Shown here piece by piece: positions 39,150 to 48,917 of a DNA stretch of 64,000 bases. The position numbers were made by a program, and so were the translations under genes. Under the pieces are notes generated by a model, which saw nothing but the letters and a program-made list of their open reading frames with translations, ran no database searches and was not told the DNA's origin. Each line of letters starts with the position of its first letter. Positions within the stretch are counted from its first letter, which is position 1. This stretch comes from Cohnella herbarum (GTDB lineage: Bacteria > Bacillota > Bacilli > Paenibacillales > Paenibacillaceae): the NCBI RefSeq assembly GCF_012849095.1, contig NZ_CP051680.1, positions 6,816,001 to 6,880,000 of the forward strand. The letters are read 5' to 3'.

Positions 39150-40043
39150 ATGGTTGGGAAAATGTCTACCTCTAGGATTTCATTTAATCTCATTAACTAC
39201 AGTTTTCTGACGATATTGTCCTTGCTGGCGCTCTTTCCTTTCCTGAACGTGCTGGCGTTGTCTCTCAGCAACAAGACGGCCGCCGCCGCGGGTTTGGTTA
39301 AGCTGTGGCCGGTAGATTTCACCCTCTCTTCCTATCGGTTCGTTTTTATGCGGCACGAGTTTTTTACGGCTCTCGGTATTTCGCTGGAACGCGTCCTGCT
39401 GGGGACCGCAATAAGCATGATCATCTCGGTTCTGGCTGCTTATCCGCTATCCAAGGAAGAGAGGGCTTTCCCGGGTCGCACGTTGTACGCCTGGATTTTC
39501 GTCTTCACGATCCTCTTTAACGGGGGATTAATTCCTTGGTATATGACCATTAAAATGACGGGAATTTTGGATTCCGTATGGGCGTTGGTGCTCCCGGGAG
39601 CGGTACAGGTGTTCAATTGCTTGCTGCTGCTGAATTTCTTCCGCGGTTTGCCCAAGGCGTTGGAAGAGGCGGCGTTCGTAGACGGAGCCAGTCACTGGAC
39701 GACGTTAGGACGGATCTTCGTTCCTCTCTCGACTCCGGTATTGGCTACCGTTACTCTGTTTACGGTCGTGGGGCACTGGAACGCCTGGTTCGACGGGATC
39801 GTGCTGATGAACTCGCCTTCGCATTATCCGTTGCAAAGCTATTTGCAAACCGTGGTTGTCAAAATGAACACGTCGACGTTCGCCAATATCGACCCCGTGC
39901 AGGCGAAGCTGTTGGGCGAAATCTCGGACCGAACGGTGAAAGCCGCGCAGATTTTCATGGCAACGTTGCCGATTATATGCGTGTATCCGTTCCTGCAAAG
40001 GTACTTTATGTCCGGGATCGTGCTGGGCAGCGTGAAAGAGTAA
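39150..40043 (+). CDS. Sugar ABC transporter permease, LplC-like (transporter 2)
   Basis: 297 residues from ATG 39150 (weak AGAGAGAAG upstream); an in-frame ATG at 39162 is an alternative. Starts with FLTILSLLALFPFLNVLALSLS; EAA loop LEEAAFVDGASHWTTLGRIFVP; C-terminal PFLQRYFMSGIVLGSVKE is typical of LplC. Twenty bases separate its stop from the next gene. Confidence 0.93.
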   Translation: MVGKMSTSRISFNLINYSFLTILSLLALFPFLNVLALSLSNKTAAAAGLVKLWPVDFTLSSYRFVFMRHEFFTALGISLERVLLGTAISMIISVLAAYPLSKEERAFPGRTLYAWIFVFTILFNGGLIPWYMTIKMTGILDSVWALVLPGAVQVFNCLLLLNFFRGLPKALEEAAFVDGASHWTTLGRIFVPLSTPVLATVTLFTVVGHWNAWFDGIVLMNSPSHYPLQSYLQTVVVKMNTSTFANIDPVQAKLLGEISDRTVKAAQIFMATLPIICVYPFLQRYFMSGIVLGSVKE

Positions 40044-40063
40044 CCGAGACTGGAGGCAAAAGC

Positions 40064-42967
40064 TTGCCTATGAATGCGATCGATATTACAGGCAATTGGG
40101 AATCCGATGTGTTGCCGGCCGACCGGCTCCAGACGAGAGAACCGGAGGTGAGGCAGGGACAGACGACCGTCTTTCGCCAAAGGCTGCAGGTTCCTGCGGG
40201 AATCCATGCCCTGGAGTTGGTTTATTGGCCGGATCAGGACAGCCGCTTGGGCAAAGCGATCGAGGAGAAGTTCGACGGCTTCGACGGTCTTCGCATGAAT
40301 GGCAGCTCCGTAAGGCTTGCTTTTCAGAGGATGGAAGGGGCCAGGGAAGGATACCGAGCCCTTGTCCAACTGGAAGAGGTTCGGGACTCGCAGAGGGAAT
40401 TGCAGCTCGAGCTCACCCTGTGCGCTTCGAGACCGCTGCATACGAGACTGATCGGGGATAGCGGGCGGCAGAACGAATGCGGAGGCGTTTATCAAGCGCT
40501 TCCTCCGCTCTCCGATGGACAACTCGCGATCGTCAGAGGCATCCCGTTCCATCTGTCCGAGCTCAACGAGTTCGAGATCGACGATCTGCTGAAGGACTCC
40601 CCCGGAGATCGTGGAAGCTTGCACCCTTGGAAGGACGGGATGACGCTTCCGTGTCATGGCGCGAAAGTCCGAACCGCCCATTTCCTCGGCATGATCCACA
40701 GTATCGACATCGCGAACGGGTCGTGGTTTTCGCCGAAGGGAGATCACGGGTTTTCCCACTTCGTCGGAGACAAGGCCGGGGAAATCGCGATTCGTTGGAC
40801 GGACGGAGAAGAGACCGTCGTTCCGCTCGTATTCGGATTCAATATTTGGTACTCCCGCGCATGGGACATGTTCTGGCATTGGTGGATGTACGACCAGTAT
40901 ATCGGCCATCTCGACGAACGAATGTTCAGCGGCCGGGAGGACGGAAGGGAAATCGTCGAGGAAGCCGTCGCTCTCGTCGATGGCATTCGGGCCATGGGAT
41001 CGTTAAGCTCTAACGCCCGATTCGTCTTTTCCGTAGACCTGGGTGGGCGCGAAGTGGCTTCCATCTCCTTGAAAGGCGACCCGCTGCTTTACGGACATCC
41101 CGTCGTATCGGCCGTTACGTTGGAGACCGCGGAGCTATGCTCCGAGCTGCCGACGCTGCCGGATTTCGGTTCCGTTAAGAGTGCTAGGAAGACGGTTAGC
41201 CTGGAGCAAATTGAAGCGGGCGGCTGGCAAGACCGGGTCGAGCGGCTGCAGAAGCTGCTGTACACGTACGTCGACGAGTTACCCGTTCTGGACGAACCGT
41301 TGGTGCCGGACGGCTATTTCGGGCCGCGCTACCGTTTCGAAGGGAATCCCGATTCGGTGTACGCGGCTACTTTTTTGTATCGCAACGGTCCGGAGTGCGC
41401 CGCTTATATCGCGGACAACGGAACGGATTGCTCCTCCTCCACGGCAAGACAGGCCATCCCCCACTACATTTACGGGATGGGCATCTGGTTCGGGTTCGAC
41501 CCGGTGTTCGGCAGCTTGGACAACTGGTTTAAGCTTTACCGGGAGCGGTCGCCCGGCGAGCTGCCGGGGATTAGCGAAGCGTGGGCCCGCGGAGTCGGCG
41601 AGCTGCTGCGGGAGGCGATGGCGTTCGGCTACGACAAGTTCGTCCGCTCCTACGTCGATTGGCTGGATAACGCCTTGTTCACGGAAGCGAATCCGCCTCA
41701 CTGGAACAGAATCGTCGGTCGTTCGTGGTATAGGACTTACGAGGTCGAGGTCGGCGGTATGCTCGAGAAGGGAGTCCGGGAGAACGACGGTCACGGCATC
41801 TGCATGTGGGGACGCTACATGGTCTGGCACGGAATGGGACGACCGGCGGACTGGAACGAGCGGCACTTCACCGCTACGGAAGCGGCGGTAGATTGGATCG
41901 AGTGGCAGCTTGCGAACGATCATATTCGACCGGGAGTTCGCAAAGACGTGCTGTTCACCGAAAGCGAATGCGCCCACGGCGCGTATGACATTTACTCGTC
42001 TTACAACTGCCTGCACGGGAGCAAGCTTTCGATTCGGATGGCGGAGCAGCTCGGAAGATCGGCGCTTGCCGAACGCTGGAAGCAGCTCTACGAGCGGCTT
42101 CGCCAAGGGATTTTGGATCATTTGGTCGATCCCTCGGAGGACGGGCCCATCTGGCACACGGAGGAGGACTGCTATTGGCAGGATCATGCGCATAAGCTCG
42201 TGCCGATCCAGCTGGCCACGGAAGGCGACACGTATACGCCGTTGGAGGACTGGGCAAGCGGCGACTCGATGGATCGAACCTATTTGGAGATTAGCCAGAA
42301 TTCCTACCGACATCTGATGAGATCGGAAAATTACAATTGTTTGCGCATGTTCGGGTACGGTCAAGGGATGATGACGCAATCGGCGCTGCTGCTCGACCGG
42401 ATGGCGGATGCGGAGAAGTTCTTGCATCTGATGCTTACTCATACCTATCTGCCTCATCTGGAAGGCTGGACCGCTCCGGAAGGAATTATCGTGCATCGCT
42501 CCGGCAAGTACTATTTGCCGGTTAACGGGTACATGGGTCAGGATTCGCATGTCGCGGACAGCACCAAGGCGGTTCGCCTGCTTCTGGGCATCGACGACAA
42601 CGACCCCGGTCATTTGCGGCTCGTTCCCCGTTACCCGGCGGCTTGGACGAAGATGTCGATATCGGAATATCCGGTGGTGACCGGCCAGACGAGACAATCG
42701 ATTTCTTACGTATACGTGAGGGGAGAACGCGGAAGCGACAACGAGCATACGTTTTCCTTCGAATTGCAAGATTCGGCGGATCGAATCAGCATCCGTCTGG
42801 GACCTTACCCGCCCGATGCTCAGATCGATCGCGCGTATTGGAACGGCAGCGAAATTCCGTTCGACTGCGTCGATTCCGGGGATAGCCGATGGGTATGGGC
42901 AAGAAACGTAAGCGGAAAATCCGGCGTCATTCGAATCGTAGGCGTTAAACCCATCGAGGAGGGATAA
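40064..42967 (+). CDS. Large putative (alpha/alpha)6-barrel glycoside hydrolase, family unassigned
   Basis: 967 residues from the TTG at 40064, which is 7 bases from GGAGG (40052-40056); ATG 40070 is the alternative. No signal peptide, so probably cytoplasmic, acting on sugar imported by the transporter encoded just upstream. N-terminal ~430 residues look beta-rich; from ~435 a helical barrel like six-hairpin glycosidases (HYIYGMGIWFGFDP, ENDGHGICMWGRY, TESECAHGAYDIYSSYNCLHG, HLMRSENYNCLRMFGYGQG, EGWTAPEGI). Acidic candidates are the Glu pair in TESE and Glu in NDG/SEN contexts. It recalls GH78/GH106-type folds but I cannot place it in a family. The following gene starts 5 bases after the stop. 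Confidence 0.7.
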   Translation: MPMNAIDITGNWESDVLPADRLQTREPEVRQGQTTVFRQRLQVPAGIHALELVYWPDQDSRLGKAIEEKFDGFDGLRMNGSSVRLAFQRMEGAREGYRALVQLEEVRDSQRELQLELTLCASRPLHTRLIGDSGRQNECGGVYQALPPLSDGQLAIVRGIPFHLSELNEFEIDDLLKDSPGDRGSLHPWKDGMTLPCHGAKVRTAHFLGMIHSIDIANGSWFSPKGDHGFSHFVGDKAGEIAIRWTDGEETVVPLVFGFNIWYSRAWDMFWHWWMYDQYIGHLDERMFSGREDGREIVEEAVALVDGIRAMGSLSSNARFVFSVDLGGREVASISLKGDPLLYGHPVVSAVTLETAELCSELPTLPDFGSVKSARKTVSLEQIEAGGWQDRVERLQKLLYTYVDELPVLDEPLVPDGYFGPRYRFEGNPDSVYAATFLYRNGPECAAYIADNGTDCSSSTARQAIPHYIYGMGIWFGFDPVFGSLDNWFKLYRERSPGELPGISEAWARGVGELLREAMAFGYDKFVRSYVDWLDNALFTEANPPHWNRIVGRSWYRTYEVEVGGMLEKGVRENDGHGICMWGRYMVWHGMGRPADWNERHFTATEAAVDWIEWQLANDHIRPGVRKDVLFTESECAHGAYDIYSSYNCLHGSKLSIRMAEQLGRSALAERWKQLYERLRQGILDHLVDPSEDGPIWHTEEDCYWQDHAHKLVPIQLATEGDTYTPLEDWASGDSMDRTYLEISQNSYRHLMRSENYNCLRMFGYGQGMMTQSALLLDRMADAEKFLHLMLTHTYLPHLEGWTAPEGIIVHRSGKYYLPVNGYMGQDSHVADSTKAVRLLLGIDDNDPGHLRLVPRYPAAWTKMSISEYPVVTGQTRQSISYVYVRGERGSDNEHTFSFELQDSADRISIRLGPYPPDAQIDRAYWNGSEIPFDCVDSGDSRWVWARNVSGKSGVIRIVGVKPIEEG

Positions 42968-42972
42968 TTCGA

Positions 42973-45675
42973 ATGTTCAAAAAAGCGTCCATCTGCGTAT
43001 TGTCCATTTTGCTTGTGTTGTCCTCTTACTCGCTCTATCAACCCGTAAACCGCCAATCGATCGCTAACGCCAGTTCCGGCAATGAAGATCAACGCTATTT
43101 CATGTACGGAGCGGGAGATACGCAGGACATGAACCTCTATCAAGGCTTGGTCGATCAGGCGATCTCGTACGGAATGAATTCGTTTCGGGTCTGGTTCTCT
43201 TGGTCGTCCTTTCAGAATGCGGACGGTACGTTCGACTGGACTTTAATGGATGCGCAGCTCGACTATATTAACAACAAGAACATGCCGTTCGCCTTATCGC
43301 TTTATTTCGCGATGGGTCCGGACGGCGGATTACCGGAAGCGGAAAGAGTCAGGGACGCTTCGGGGGGGCTGACGCCTTATCTCTCCATCAATTCCGCTTC
43401 GGCCATGGATAAGATGGTCGAGGCTTACGAGGAAGTAATTTCCCGGTATACCGCGCGGTATCCGACCAACAAACCGATCTTCGTCTCCGCTTTGTTCGGC
43501 ATGTACGGCGAGAACGAAATCTCAGGCGGCGGAAACGGGTTAATGGGCGATTATTCGGCGGCCTCGAAGCAAGCTTTTCGCGCTTGGCTGCTTGATCGAT
43601 ACGATAACGTCTCTAATCTGAATACGCACTGGGGTACGCAATACGCGTCCTTCGCTCAAGTCGAGCCTCCTACGGACTTCAACGGGAACAGAGGCTTGAC
43701 CTGGTATCAGTTCCGGCACTTCTCCTTGAAAAGCGCGATCGATCGGCTGGCCGATGCCAATCACGCCATCGGGGGAACGAAATTCCCGCTGGTCATGGGT
43801 TCCATGTTCGACGATCCGGCAAGCAAGAGAGGGACGCTGGACTTCGTGGATCTGGCCGAAAAGGCGGATATCGTTTTCGTGGATGACGGCCCCGAATACA
43901 ATCATGCTTTCTCGATGGACTTATTAAGGACCAACCTTCCGGGCAAGGAGTTGGCCCATGAATTCGACGGACCGGATCTGGCGAACGACGCCACGTATTA
44001 TCATCAAGCCTCCACGGCGTTCGAACATGGCGCCAAATACGTTACGAACGGCAATTGGAACAAAAATCTGCAAAAGTTTATCGATAGGGGCCAACTGTTC
44101 GAAGACATCGTCGACGACTATTTAGGAGACCCGGTCACCGATATCGACAATCCTTCGCAATCGATGTCCGTCAGCGACTACGATATGCTGTTGAATCGAA
44201 GCAGCGCCGCGTATCAGCGATACTACGACGCGCTCTATCTGAACAGTCCTCAACCTATGAACGTCCATTTAATTCGGGACATCAACAGGTTGGACTGGCA
44301 CAAAACGAACAACGACGATCCCGGTCTGAGCCCTCAAGGGAATTGGACGGAGCAGCGCGTGGATGGCCCGTTCCAAGGAGACGATCTAGCGACGGATCAG
44401 GCCGGAGCTTCCGTCGAATTTACTTTTAACGGCGACAGGATCGAATGGATCGGCTCTCAAGGACCCGATCACGGCAAAGCGGACGTCTATATCGACGGCG
44501 TTCTGGAAGCGAGCGGAGTGGATCTGTACGCGGGGCAAAAGCAATATCAGCAGGTTCTGTTTTCGAAGACCAATCTGACGGACGGCGAGCATACGATCGA
44601 AATCGTCGCGACCGGTCAGAAAAACGTCTTGTCCAGCCATGCATTCGTTAATCTGGACGCTCTGTCTTATCGATTTACCGAGTTTCCGGCGCCACCGAAG
44701 ATCTATCGTTTATCCTCGCAATTTTCCGACACTCAGGGGGAGAACGGGTGGTTCTATCGATATCATGACGGAAACGGGTACGCAAATATGACATGGAACG
44801 CGGGGAGATGGCAAGGGCCGAACCCTTACCTGTTCATCGAGTCCACGACGCATATGATGCCTGACGGTTACGATGTCGTGCCCGTTTGGCAGGCTCCGGA
44901 GAGCGGAACGATTCGTATCAAGGGAAACGTGAAGAAGGACGATATGGCCGGAGCTTCTTGTCCCGGGTGCGCGGACGGCATTCAAGTCAAGATCATGAAA
45001 AACGGCGCGCAAATCTGGCCGGCCACCGGCTGGCAACAACTGGCCGACGATGATCTGATAGGAGTATGGCATGACTTTACGGTCAATGTGGCTCAGAATG
45101 ACCTCATCTATTTCGTGATGAACCAGAAGGCGAACAATTACTGGGACGGATCGAGTTGGGATCCTAGCATTAGCTACGCGGCGCCGGTCTATCGATTGTC
45201 CGCGCAATATTCCAACGTTCAAGGCCAGGACGGATGGCGATATCAATACGATAACGGCAATGGACCCGTGGATATGACCTGGGTTAATAACAGGTGGCAA
45301 GGGCCGGCATCCGTCGACTACTCGTTCGTCGAATCCTCCGCGCACTTGATGGCGGAAACCTACGATTTGCTTACGAATTGGGAGGCGCCTTTCGACGGTA
45401 CGGTAAGAATCGCCGGAACGGCGAAAATGGACGACGACGGCGGATCAGGGTGTTACGGGTGTGGAGACGGCATTCGGGTCAAAATCATGAAGAACGGTAC
45501 GCAAATCTGGCCGTCTTCCGGATGGCAGTCCATTCAAGCGGTCGATTTGGTCGGCGTTGATCATGACATCGATGTTCAAGTCCAGCAAGGCGACCGCATT
45601 TACTTCGTCGTGAATCAGAATGCCAATTTTTACTTCGATGGGGCCAGTTGGGATCCGACGATAGAATACAAGTGA
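42973..45675 (+). CDS. Secreted clan GH-A glycosidase with two Y modules
   Basis: 900 residues, ATG 42973 with GAGGAGGGA at 42957-42965. N-terminal signal peptide (~1-35, ANAS end). TIM barrel (~40-400) similar to GH42/GH35-like enzymes: SYGMNSFRVWFSWSSFQ, candidate acid/base Glu180 or Glu182 in GMYGENEISG, candidate nucleophile Glu330 in AHEFDGPD. A jelly roll (~455-570, VEFTFNGDRIEWIGSQGP, ADVYIDG) and two Y modules (~578-736 and ~740-900), the same module as in the gene at 33131; the first copy has CPGCADGI, the second CYGCGDGI. Last gene of the transporter 2 operon, followed by a terminator. Secreted while the preceding enzyme is not, suggesting extracellular then intracellular steps on one glycan. 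Confidence 0.83.
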   Translation: MFKKASICVLSILLVLSSYSLYQPVNRQSIANASSGNEDQRYFMYGAGDTQDMNLYQGLVDQAISYGMNSFRVWFSWSSFQNADGTFDWTLMDAQLDYINNKNMPFALSLYFAMGPDGGLPEAERVRDASGGLTPYLSINSASAMDKMVEAYEEVISRYTARYPTNKPIFVSALFGMYGENEISGGGNGLMGDYSAASKQAFRAWLLDRYDNVSNLNTHWGTQYASFAQVEPPTDFNGNRGLTWYQFRHFSLKSAIDRLADANHAIGGTKFPLVMGSMFDDPASKRGTLDFVDLAEKADIVFVDDGPEYNHAFSMDLLRTNLPGKELAHEFDGPDLANDATYYHQASTAFEHGAKYVTNGNWNKNLQKFIDRGQLFEDIVDDYLGDPVTDIDNPSQSMSVSDYDMLLNRSSAAYQRYYDALYLNSPQPMNVHLIRDINRLDWHKTNNDDPGLSPQGNWTEQRVDGPFQGDDLATDQAGASVEFTFNGDRIEWIGSQGPDHGKADVYIDGVLEASGVDLYAGQKQYQQVLFSKTNLTDGEHTIEIVATGQKNVLSSHAFVNLDALSYRFTEFPAPPKIYRLSSQFSDTQGENGWFYRYHDGNGYANMTWNAGRWQGPNPYLFIESTTHMMPDGYDVVPVWQAPESGTIRIKGNVKKDDMAGASCPGCADGIQVKIMKNGAQIWPATGWQQLADDDLIGVWHDFTVNVAQNDLIYFVMNQKANNYWDGSSWDPSISYAAPVYRLSAQYSNVQGQDGWRYQYDNGNGPVDMTWVNNRWQGPASVDYSFVESSAHLMAETYDLLTNWEAPFDGTVRIAGTAKMDDDGGSGCYGCGDGIRVKIMKNGTQIWPSSGWQSIQAVDLVGVDHDIDVQVQQGDRIYFVVNQNANFYFDGASWDPTIEYK

Positions 45676-45679
45676 AAAG

Positions 45680-45720
45680 CGGGCGGTACAAGGGGTTGCT
45701 CTTGTACCGCCCGTTCTGTT
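45680..45720 (+). terminator. Rho-independent terminator
   Basis: Perfect 13-bp stem (45680-45692 with 45701-45713), 8-base loop, then TTCTGTT. Ends the transporter 2 operon. Confidence 0.88.
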
Positions 45721-45770
45721 GTGGTCAATAACTACTAGAAAAAATAATCATTTTTTTCCGGAAACAACGC

Positions 45771-45820
45771 TTGAATGTATCAGTGACACACAATAGTATT
45801 AAATGTATCAGTACATATCA
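45771..45820 (+). promoter_or_regulatory. Promoter with two operator-like sites for the rare-sugar operon
   Basis: TTGAAT (45771-45776), 17 bases, TAGTAT (45794-45799). TGTATCAGTGACACA (45776-45790) fills the spacer and ATGTATCAGTACAT (45803-45816) lies just after the -10; both share GTATCAGT with the perfect palindrome before the regulator gene at 50828-50840. Binding at both would shut the promoter. Consistent with repression by the GntR/LacI-type product of the last gene. Confidence 0.65.
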
Positions 45821-45852
45821 ATTAGGATCAATTGATTCAGAGGAGTGTCGGA

Positions 45853-46752
45853 ATGGCCCATTTAAAGCTGGGAATCAATCTTGGTTTTGCAATCAATAAG
45901 TACGTCGAGCCTGAAGTGTGGACGCGTATCGTAGCGGAAGATTTAGGGCTCAAATACGTACAATTCGTCGCCGATTTGTTGAACGTCTTTCTACCGCCCG
46001 ACATTGTGGACCGCCAGGTGGAGAGGATCAACGAGTGCGCGCAGAAGCGCGATCTTGCAATCACGAGTACGTTTACGAGCGCATTCACGCGCGTTAACCA
46101 CTTCATGCACCCGGATGCGGATATCCGCAAAGCATGGCTGAACTGGTTTAAGAGATTCGCGGATATCTCCGTTCGAATGGGAGCGAGAACGACAGGCAGT
46201 CACTTTGGCATACTTACCTTTGCCGATTATGACGATGTTCGGCGCAGGGAATATATCATCGAAGAAGGGATCAAGAATTGGCAGGAGCTTAGCTGGTACT
46301 GCAAGGAGCTTGGCATGGAGTATTTGAATTTCGAGCCGATGTCCATTCCTCGGGAAATGGCGAATACGGTCGAGGATACCAAGGAGCTATTGGCGAGATT
46401 AAACGATGGCGCCGGAATTCCCTTCAAGATATGTCTGGACGTAGGGCACGCACCCCATCCGAACGATCGGGATCCGTACCGGTGGGTTAGGGAGCTCGGC
46501 AGCGTCTCGCCAATCATCCATATCCAGCAAACCGAGAAGGACCACAGTCGGCATTGGCCGTTCACGGAAGAATACAACAAGCTCGGCATCATTCATGGCG
46601 AGCCATTGATCGAAGCCATTGAACAATCGGGTGCAACCGAGGCGGAAATTATCTTCGAGCTTTCCCACCGGGAAGCGTGGTCGACCGAATTCAGAATTAT
46701 CCAAGATCACGTAGAGTCGGTAAACTACTGGCGGCAATTTATTAAGAACTAA
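45853..46752 (+). CDS. Sugar isomerase/epimerase, xylose-isomerase-like TIM barrel
   Basis: 299 residues. ATG 45853 (MAHLKLGINLGF) follows GAGGAGTG-type AGAGGAGTGTCGGA; the frame extends upstream without a better start. It is an AP-endonuclease-2-superfamily TIM barrel with candidate metal ligands Glu in LNFEPMSIPRE, Asp and His in CLDVGHAPH, His in IHIQQTEKDHS and Glu in IIFELSHRE. Such enzymes isomerise or epimerise ketoses or their phosphates; tetrulose-phosphate epimerases are relatives, but the substrate is unknown. First gene of a five-gene operon of sugar-converting enzymes. Confidence 0.82.
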   Translation: MAHLKLGINLGFAINKYVEPEVWTRIVAEDLGLKYVQFVADLLNVFLPPDIVDRQVERINECAQKRDLAITSTFTSAFTRVNHFMHPDADIRKAWLNWFKRFADISVRMGARTTGSHFGILTFADYDDVRRREYIIEEGIKNWQELSWYCKELGMEYLNFEPMSIPREMANTVEDTKELLARLNDGAGIPFKICLDVGHAPHPNDRDPYRWVRELGSVSPIIHIQQTEKDHSRHWPFTEEYNKLGIIHGEPLIEAIEQSGATEAEIIFELSHREAWSTEFRIIQDHVESVNYWRQFIKN

Positions 46753-46784
46753 GCAGCACGGATATAAGATTGGAGGGGAAAAGG

Positions 46785-47854
46785 ATGAAGGGCTGCGTAC
46801 TGCACGGACTCGGAGATTTGCGCGTGGAGGAAGTCGAGACTCCCGCGCCTAAGGAAGGCGAAGTGCTTCTGCAGATCAAAGCATGCGGGGTCTGCGGATC
46901 CGACATTCCGCGAGTGTTTACTAAGGGAACCTACCGTTTCCCTACGATACCCGGGCATGAATTCTCAGGGCTAGTCGTACAAGCGGGAAAAGGCGTTGAT
47001 CCCGGCTGGATCGGAAGAAGAGCAGCGGTCTTTCCTTTGCTGCCTTGTCGCAAATGCGCTTCTTGCGAGATTGGCGAATTCGCCCAGTGCGAGGACTACG
47101 ATTACATGGGTTCGCGGCGAGATGGCGCTTTCGCTGAATTCATCTGCGTCCCGATATGGAATTTGGTAGCTGCGCCGGATACGTTGTCCTATGAGGAATT
47201 GGCCATGGTCGAGCCTGCGGCGGTAGCCGTGCATGCTTTGCGGCAAGCCGGAATCGGCATCGGCGATCAGGTTCTGATCAGCGGAGCCGGTCCGATCGGC
47301 ATGATGCTGGCACTATGGACCAGAGCCTGGGGGCATCCCGCGTATTGCTTGCGGATATCGATCCGGCAAAGCTTGATTTTGCCGTAGGTCAGGGATTCCC
47401 CGACGTATTCAATCCTTTACATGGCGACATAAGGAAGTGGGTATACGGGCTGACCGGACGAGGCGTAGATGTATCGGTAGAAGGAGCCGGAAGCGCGGTT
47501 TCATGGGAAAATTGTCTGAAGTCAACGCGGAACCTAGGTAAGGTAGTGTTGATGGGCAATCCAACCGGGGGCATGAGTCTGACGCAGGACGGTTACTGGG
47601 AAATTCTCCGTAAGCAGCTTACGCTAAGCGGCACTTGGAATTCCTCCTATTCGGACATTCCAAGGAACGAGTGGAAGCTGGCCGTCGATTATATGGCAGC
47701 GGGCAAGCTGGATTTGAAGCCCCTCATTAGCCACAAGCTTGCGATTGAGGAGGTCTATGAGGGAATGGTTATGATGCGTGACCGTCAAGGCTTCTTTAAC
47801 AAAGTCATGTATGTCAATTCTAACGAATCCGTAAAGGTGGAGAAGGATAAATGA
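46785..47854 (+). pseudogene. Zinc-dependent alcohol/polyol dehydrogenase with a single-base frameshift
   Basis: About 356 residues when repaired, the family length. ATG 46785 has GGAGGGG at 46772-46778. Catalytic zinc motif GVCGSD and GHEFSG, structural zinc cysteines CRKCASCEIGEFAQC, dinucleotide motif GAGPIG. The frame breaks near 47326: frame 3 reads ...MMLALWTRAWGHP, while LGASRVLLADIDPAKL continues in frame 2 to the stop at 47854. Loss of one C in GCC(C)TG accounts for it. Everything after the break matches sorbitol/threonine-dehydrogenase-type enzymes. A true mutation or a sequencing error cannot be told apart here. The stop overlaps the next start (ATGA). Confidence 0.85.
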
Positions 47855-48891
47855 TGAAAGCAGCGGTTTTAGAGCAATTGGAGCAAATGGTCGTCAAGGA
47901 AGTGGAAAGGCCAACTGTAGATAAGGACAGTATTTTGATGAAGGTCGAGGCTGTGGGCATCTGCGGTTCGGATATCCGGATATTCCGCCATGGGAACAAC
48001 AGGGTGACGCTTCCGCAAGTGCTGGGGCATGAGTCTGCGGGGAGAATCGTTGAACTGGGCCAAAACGTAACAAAGTTCAAAATAGGAGATCGAATTTCTC
48101 TGGGTGCGGACGTACCCTGCGGGGAATGTATCTTCTGCGAAGCGGGAATCGGTAACAACTGCCAGATCAACTACGCTATGGGCTACCAATTCGCGGGCAG
48201 CTTCGCGGAATACGTACTTCTGAACAAGACGATGGCGAATTACGGTCCGATCCACAAGATCCCGGATCATATTTCCTATGAGGAGGCCGCTCTGGCCGAA
48301 CCGCTCGCTTGCGTTCTGAATGCATTGGAGCTATCGAACATTAAACTGGGAGATTCGGTCGTTGTTATCGGCGCAGGTCCCATCGGCTGCATGATTATAG
48401 AGGTAGCGAAGCTGATGGGGGCCACTAAGGTGATCCTCGTGCAACGTTCCAGACCCCGATTGGAGATGGCTAAACAGTTCGGCGCGCATGCTTATATTTG
48501 TTCATCCGAGGAGAACGCCATCGAACGGGTATTGGAGGAAACGGGCGGGTTGGGAGCGGACGTGGTTATCACTTCGAACCCGTCTCCGGAAGCGCAGGTA
48601 GATGCGATCTATATGGCGAAAAATCGCGCGCGAGTGAACTTCTTCGGCGGTTTACCAAAGGGGAAATCGATGGTTACGCTAGATACCAATATTATTCATT
48701 ACAAAGAGCTGTTCGTTCACGGGGCGCACGGTTCCTTACCTGCGCATCATCAGAAAGCCATAGACTTAATCGGCTCCGGCGTTATCGATATGAAGCGTTA
48801 CATCTCTCATCGGTATCCCCTCGATGAGATCAGCCAAGCGATAAGCGCGGCGGAAGATCATGTCGGGATGCGGGTTATCGTGCAACCTTAA
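47851..48891 (+). CDS. Zinc-dependent alcohol/polyol dehydrogenase
   Basis: 346 residues, start at the first of two ATGs (47851), overlapping the previous stop by 4 bases, with GGTGGAGAAGGA upstream. Catalytic zinc motif GICGSD and GHESAG, structural zinc lobe CGECIFCEAGIGNNC, Rossmann GAGPIGCM. Intact, unlike its neighbour, with which it shares the fold but not close sequence, so two different oxidation steps or substrates are likely. Sorbitol/xylitol/threonine dehydrogenase-type; acts on a polyol or sugar with NAD in the cytoplasm. Confidence 0.9.
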   Translation: MMKAAVLEQLEQMVVKEVERPTVDKDSILMKVEAVGICGSDIRIFRHGNNRVTLPQVLGHESAGRIVELGQNVTKFKIGDRISLGADVPCGECIFCEAGIGNNCQINYAMGYQFAGSFAEYVLLNKTMANYGPIHKIPDHISYEEAALAEPLACVLNALELSNIKLGDSVVVIGAGPIGCMIIEVAKLMGATKVILVQRSRPRLEMAKQFGAHAYICSSEENAIERVLEETGGLGADVVITSNPSPEAQVDAIYMAKNRARVNFFGGLPKGKSMVTLDTNIIHYKELFVHGAHGSLPAHHQKAIDLIGSGVIDMKRYISHRYPLDEISQAISAAEDHVGMRVIVQP

Positions 48892-48917
48892 GCTTTAATA
48901 GGGGAGGAGGTGACGTA

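Noticed and set aside
41279..42769. 496-residue antisense open frame in the 967-residue glycosidase gene
   Set aside because: No recognisable motif; low-complexity Arg/Val composition typical of the reverse frame of GC-rich coding sequence.
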